Source of the DNA: Armatimonadota bacterium
GTDB taxonomy: Bacteria; Armatimonadota; Fimbriimonadia; Fimbriimonadales; Fimbriimonadaceae
Direction: 5' to 3'
Assembly (NCBI GenBank): GCA_022563855.1
Contig: JADFMN010000010.1
Span: forward strand, 1 to 64,000
DNA: 64,000 bases
A model generated the notes under the pieces. That model made no database searches, was not told the DNA's origin, and saw only the letters and a program-made list of their open reading frames with translations. The position numbers and the translations under genes are program-made. Below, one piece after another: positions 61,680 through 64,000 of the stretch; within the stretch, counting starts at the first letter, position 1; every line of letters begins with the position of its first letter.

Positions 61680-62323
61680 AGCCTCTCTCCTTGCAGGCTC
61701 TTATAATCGCGCAATCCGATCGCCCTGAATGCGACCCGATCTCCGGCGCTGATCGGAAAGTAATCCTCCGACATGTTCACGATTTCCAGAGGCGTGATGC
61801 CCAGCAGCCTCCAACCGCCGGGTCTTCCGCCGGGGTAAATGCCGGTCTGTCGCCCCGCTACAGCGACCGCTCCGTTCGGAACCATGAGCCTCGGGGCAGC
61901 CAGCCGCCCAAGTCCCGCGATCTGCGAAGGCAAGTAGCCCAAATACGGAAACCCAGGCGAAAACCCGACTGCGTAACACGTGTATTCGACCGACGTGTGG
62001 TGTCGCACCAGATCATCTGGCGATAGATCAAGCTCGCTGGCGCTCGACTCTAAATCCTCGCCCAAGTCGTAGCAGACCGGCACTTCGTGCAACTTTCCCA
62101 CAACCCCCTGCTGATAAGGTGTGGATTGTTCCAGCGCTCCCTGAAGGGCTTCGAGGTCAAACTCGGATGGATCGACGTAAACTCCGAGCGTATCGTAAGA
62201 AGCGCTTACCTCCAGAACGCCGGGAAGGTTCAGCCGCTCGACTCTTGCGGCGACGACGAACGCCGGCGCAAAGTCGATGTCGCGTACGATGAACGCAGCG
62301 TCGCCGAGCGGCTCGATCCTCAT
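61676..62323 (-). CDS. pxpB: 5-oxoprolinase subunit B (KipI-like)
   Basis: 215 residues. PxpB/KipI family: [17 protein letters not shown] at the start, [33 protein letters not shown] then [15 protein letters not shown], and [19 protein letters not shown]. First gene of the operon pxpB-pxpA-pxpC-DCC, all with overlapping start and stop codons. TAAGCT stands six bases before ATG 62323 with no Shine-Dalgarno, so the operon message is probably leaderless. Divergent from dut by 29 bp. Confidence 0.93.
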   Translation of the reverse strand: MRIEPLGDAAFIVRDIDFAPAFVVAARVERLNLPGVLEVSASYDTLGVYVDPSEFDLEALQGALEQSTPYQQGVVGKLHEVPVCYDLGEDLESSASELDLSPDDLVRHHTSVEYTCYAVGFSPGFPYLGYLPSQIAGLGRLAAPRLMVPNGAVAVAGRQTGIYPGGRPGGWRLLGITPLEIVNMSEDYFPISAGDRVAFRAIGLRDYKSLQGERL

Positions 62324-62329
62324 GCGCCA

Positions 62330-62335
62330 AGCTTA
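62330..62335 (-). promoter_or_regulatory. leaderless -10 box TAAGCT of the pxp operon
   Basis: TAAGCT on the minus strand six bases (TGGCGC) before ATG 62323. Confidence 0.5.
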
Positions 62336-62352
62336 CGCCATTAGGACAAAAA

Positions 62353-62799
62353 GTGACTGTGGACGATCAACCGACAGTACGCGTCGTGCTCGAGAACGGG
62401 GCAACCATGCCTGAGTACCAAACAGCAGGTTCTGCTGGAATGGACCTACGGTCTGTCGAAAGCGCCGAACTGGCACCGCTTGAGAGAAAGCGCGTTTCTA
62501 CGGGGCTGAAGATTGCGATACCGCTTGGTTACGAGGGTCAGGTTAGGCCGAGATCCGGCCTGGCGCTCAAGAAGGGGATCACGCTCGTGAACACTCCGGG
62601 CACGATCGACAGCGACTATCGAGGCGAAATCGGCGTGATCTTGATCAACCTGAGCGACAAAACGGTAATACTAGAAGCAGGTGAACGGATTGCGCAGTTG
62701 GTCATTGTTCCGGTGTCGCAAGCCGTACTGATCGGAGTAGAGACGTTGGACGAAACTGCGCGCGGCGGAGGCGGATTTGGCAGCACAGGATCAGAATAA
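62353..62799 (+). CDS. dut: dUTP diphosphatase
   Basis: 148 residues, trimeric dUTPase: dUTP to dUMP plus PPi, keeping uracil out of DNA and feeding dTMP synthesis. All five motifs are visible: [53 protein letters not shown], and [12 protein letters not shown] at the flexible C-terminus. GTG start at 62353 (or 62359), AGGA upstream. Overlaps the start of the next gene by 23 bp. Confidence 0.95.
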   Translation: MTVDDQPTVRVVLENGATMPEYQTAGSAGMDLRSVESAELAPLERKRVSTGLKIAIPLGYEGQVRPRSGLALKKGITLVNTPGTIDSDYRGEIGVILINLSDKTVILEAGERIAQLVIVPVSQAVLIGVETLDETARGGGGFGSTGSE

Positions 62800-63754
62800 G
62801 GTTTGCCCGAAGTGCTTCGAGGTAAACGATCCGGCGGCGACCTTCTGCGTGGAGTGCGGCGTGCCGCTCAGCGACGAGCCAGGTGCCGAGGGCAGCGACG
62901 CGGAAGTGTATCGCGAGATCACGCAGGCAAACCTGCATCGCATTCGCGGCGACTACAAGGCGGCGATCAACCAATGCCTCACCATTCTCAAGCGGTACCC
63001 GAACAACGGCACCGCGCACACGCTGCTCGGCGACATCTACGCCGAGCAGGGCGACCTCGAACAGTCGTCCCAGTGGTTCGAGATGGCGCTAGACTTGCGA
63101 CCTGAATCTGAGAACGACCAGCGCAAGCTCGAGTCCGTTCAGCAGCGCATAACACAACAAGAAGCGGCGGAGTCCGCGGAGCAGCTCGGCCTGCCGACGA
63201 CCAAGCCGCGCGCCCAACAGTACGTCTTCCTGACAGCTATCTTCATAGCGATCATCGGCGTCGTCGGGTTCTTCCTAGGCACCAACCTGGCTCAGGCCGG
63301 CGACCCGGATACGAACTCCATTATCTCCGAGACGATCGACGTGACGCCGGGCAGGAGTCCAGACGGCAGCAGCGAAGAACCATCGCCTACTGAGGTGACA
63401 GCGCCCTGGGCTGCCACAGACGGGACGTCTTTGGCGGAGATCACCGTGATGGGATCGATCAATCAGCAGCTCGGCGGACTGCCGAGGGTCGTCCGGGTCA
63501 CCAAGGAGATGGGGCAACCATTTCTTGAAGTCACGGCAGCGATCGCGCAGACGGAGAATCCGGAACAGGTCGCCACTCAGATCGTTGCGGCCTTAATGCG
63601 AAGCTACGACTACTACCAAGAGGTAAAGGTGCGCCTCATGGACGGTCAGCACGTTCTCTGGGTTGGGACCATGTCCACAGCGGCTTACGTCGAGTCGCAG
63701 GAAGAGGGGGGCGAGCCCGCGATCTTCTACGATGTTTGGCGAGCTGGCGGCTAA
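62777..63754 (+). CDS. zinc-ribbon/TPR single-pass membrane protein
   Basis: 325 residues. An N-terminal zinc ribbon (VCPKC...FCVEC, Cys 10, 13, 24, 27) is followed by two or three TPR units ([40 protein letters not shown]). One membrane helix at ~149-170 ([18 protein letters not shown]) leads, past a Thr/Ser/Pro-rich linker, to an outer domain ([38 protein letters not shown]) of unknown role. The start is TTG 62777 inside dut, supported by GGAGG 5 nt upstream. Coupled to dut; function unknown. Its TAA overlaps the purA stop on the other strand. Confidence 0.85.
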   Translation: MAAQDQNKVCPKCFEVNDPAATFCVECGVPLSDEPGAEGSDAEVYREITQANLHRIRGDYKAAINQCLTILKRYPNNGTAHTLLGDIYAEQGDLEQSSQWFEMALDLRPESENDQRKLESVQQRITQQEAAESAEQLGLPTTKPRAQQYVFLTAIFIAIIGVVGFFLGTNLAQAGDPDTNSIISETIDVTPGRSPDGSSEEPSPTEVTAPWAATDGTSLAEITVMGSINQQLGGLPRVVRVTKEMGQPFLEVTAAIAQTENPEQVATQIVAALMRSYDYYQEVKVRLMDGQHVLWVGTMSTAAYVESQEEGGEPAIFYDVWRAGG

Positions 63755-64000
63755 CCCCAAATGAGGTCGGGCCTGGCGATGATCGTCTCTTTCCTGTCTG
63801 GGCCGATGCTGACGATCGCGACCGGCACTCCGACGTACTCGGCGATGAAGTCGAGGTACTTTCTCGCGCTCTCCGGCAGGTCTTCGAGCTTTCTCGCGCC
63901 GGTGATGTCGCCGTCCCAACCTTCGTGCGATTCGTAGGTCGGCTCGACGCTTTTCCAGTCAGCGACGGTGCTGGGCATGCCCTCGAGCTTCTGCCCGCCG
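63751..64000 (-). CDS. purA: adenylosuccinate synthase, C-terminal part (5' end beyond right edge)
   Basis: The last ~83 codons of a gene running off the right edge. GMPSTVADWKSVEPTYESHE, then GWDGDI, ARKLEDLPESARKYLDFIAE and IVSIGPDRKETI match the end of PurA (the conserved LP-x-x-x-x-YL and GPDR segments). The enzyme joins IMP and aspartate with GTP in AMP synthesis. TAG stop at 63751-63753, sharing bases with the convergent TPR-protein stop. Confidence 0.93.
   Translation of the reverse strand, partial: GGQKLEGMPSTVADWKSVEPTYESHEGWDGDITGARKLEDLPESARKYLDFIAEYVGVPVAIVSIGPDRKETIIARPDLIWG

Overview
The window looks like chromosomal DNA of a G+C-rich (roughly 58-62%) environmental bacterium, most likely of the phylum Armatimonadota (Fimbriimonadia-like). 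The pointers are a type IV prepilin-like protein ending in the H-X9-DG motif, many secreted beta-propeller, BNR and DUF1080 proteins, small operons with 4-base ATGA/GTGA overlaps, and a mixture of Shine-Dalgarno starts with apparently leaderless starts (TANNNT exactly six bases before ATG/GTG). This placement is an inference; there is no rRNA marker here, and I recognise no tRNA or CRISPR array.

Layout. 1-8.6 kb (minus strand): a secreted protein cut by the left edge, a secreted CehA/McbA-type metallohydrolase, a P1-family peptidase, and a glycosyltransferase/GH130 pair. 9.1-13.4 kb (plus): a YncE-propeller/phosphoesterase fusion and an erythromycin-esterase-like protein. 13.4-25 kb: proS, a DUF6714 protein, a MEMO-like protein, an SDR, a rocD-nhaA-GH26 operon, a prepilin, a multi-pass transporter and an M28 peptidase. 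25.5-26.3 kb: a HigBA-like toxin-antitoxin pair. 27-38.5 kb: DUF4173 membrane protein, a large BNR/sortilin-like exoprotein, a padR-lysE pair, DinB, a TlpA-like protein, nitrilase plus cupin, and a TolB-like propeller. 39-45 kb: an M14 carboxypeptidase, a BNR_4 protein and icd. 45-54.6 kb (minus): polysaccharide deacetylase, a zinc dehydrogenase-alpha-L-fucosidase-aldo/keto reductase operon, a double-DUF1080 protein, TM2, DUF423-MFS, and a Rieske oxygenase. 54.8-59.7 kb: two anchored/lipoprotein unknowns, a REP-associated tyrosine transposase (RAYT), DUF2071 and a D12-class adenine methyltransferase. 59.7-64 kb: the 5-oxoprolinase operon pxpB-pxpA-pxpC followed by a DCC-family redox protein, then dut, a zinc-ribbon/TPR protein and the 3' end of purA.

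The most notable observation is the fourth gene of the 5-oxoprolinase operon (59756-60127, minus). Its start codon overlaps the pxpC stop (TGATG), it is otherwise a full-length DCC-family thiol-disulfide oxidoreductase, and both residues that are cysteine in the family's DxxCxxC motif are encoded by in-frame TGA. A hairpin with a GG-starting loop lies 10 nt after the second TGA, at the spacing expected of a bacterial SECIS. The simplest reading is a UxxU selenoprotein.

The second theme is intergenic structure. At least eight families of short palindromic repeats are scattered between genes and assembled into recurring mosaics. One (GT[G/A]G plus a hairpin) flanks the RAYT on both sides and is probably its REP substrate. 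Another has a constant ~24-nt tip but copy-specific, mutually complementary arms of up to 14 bp. The RAYT itself appears circularly permuted: the segment that normally starts the protein sits at its C-terminus.
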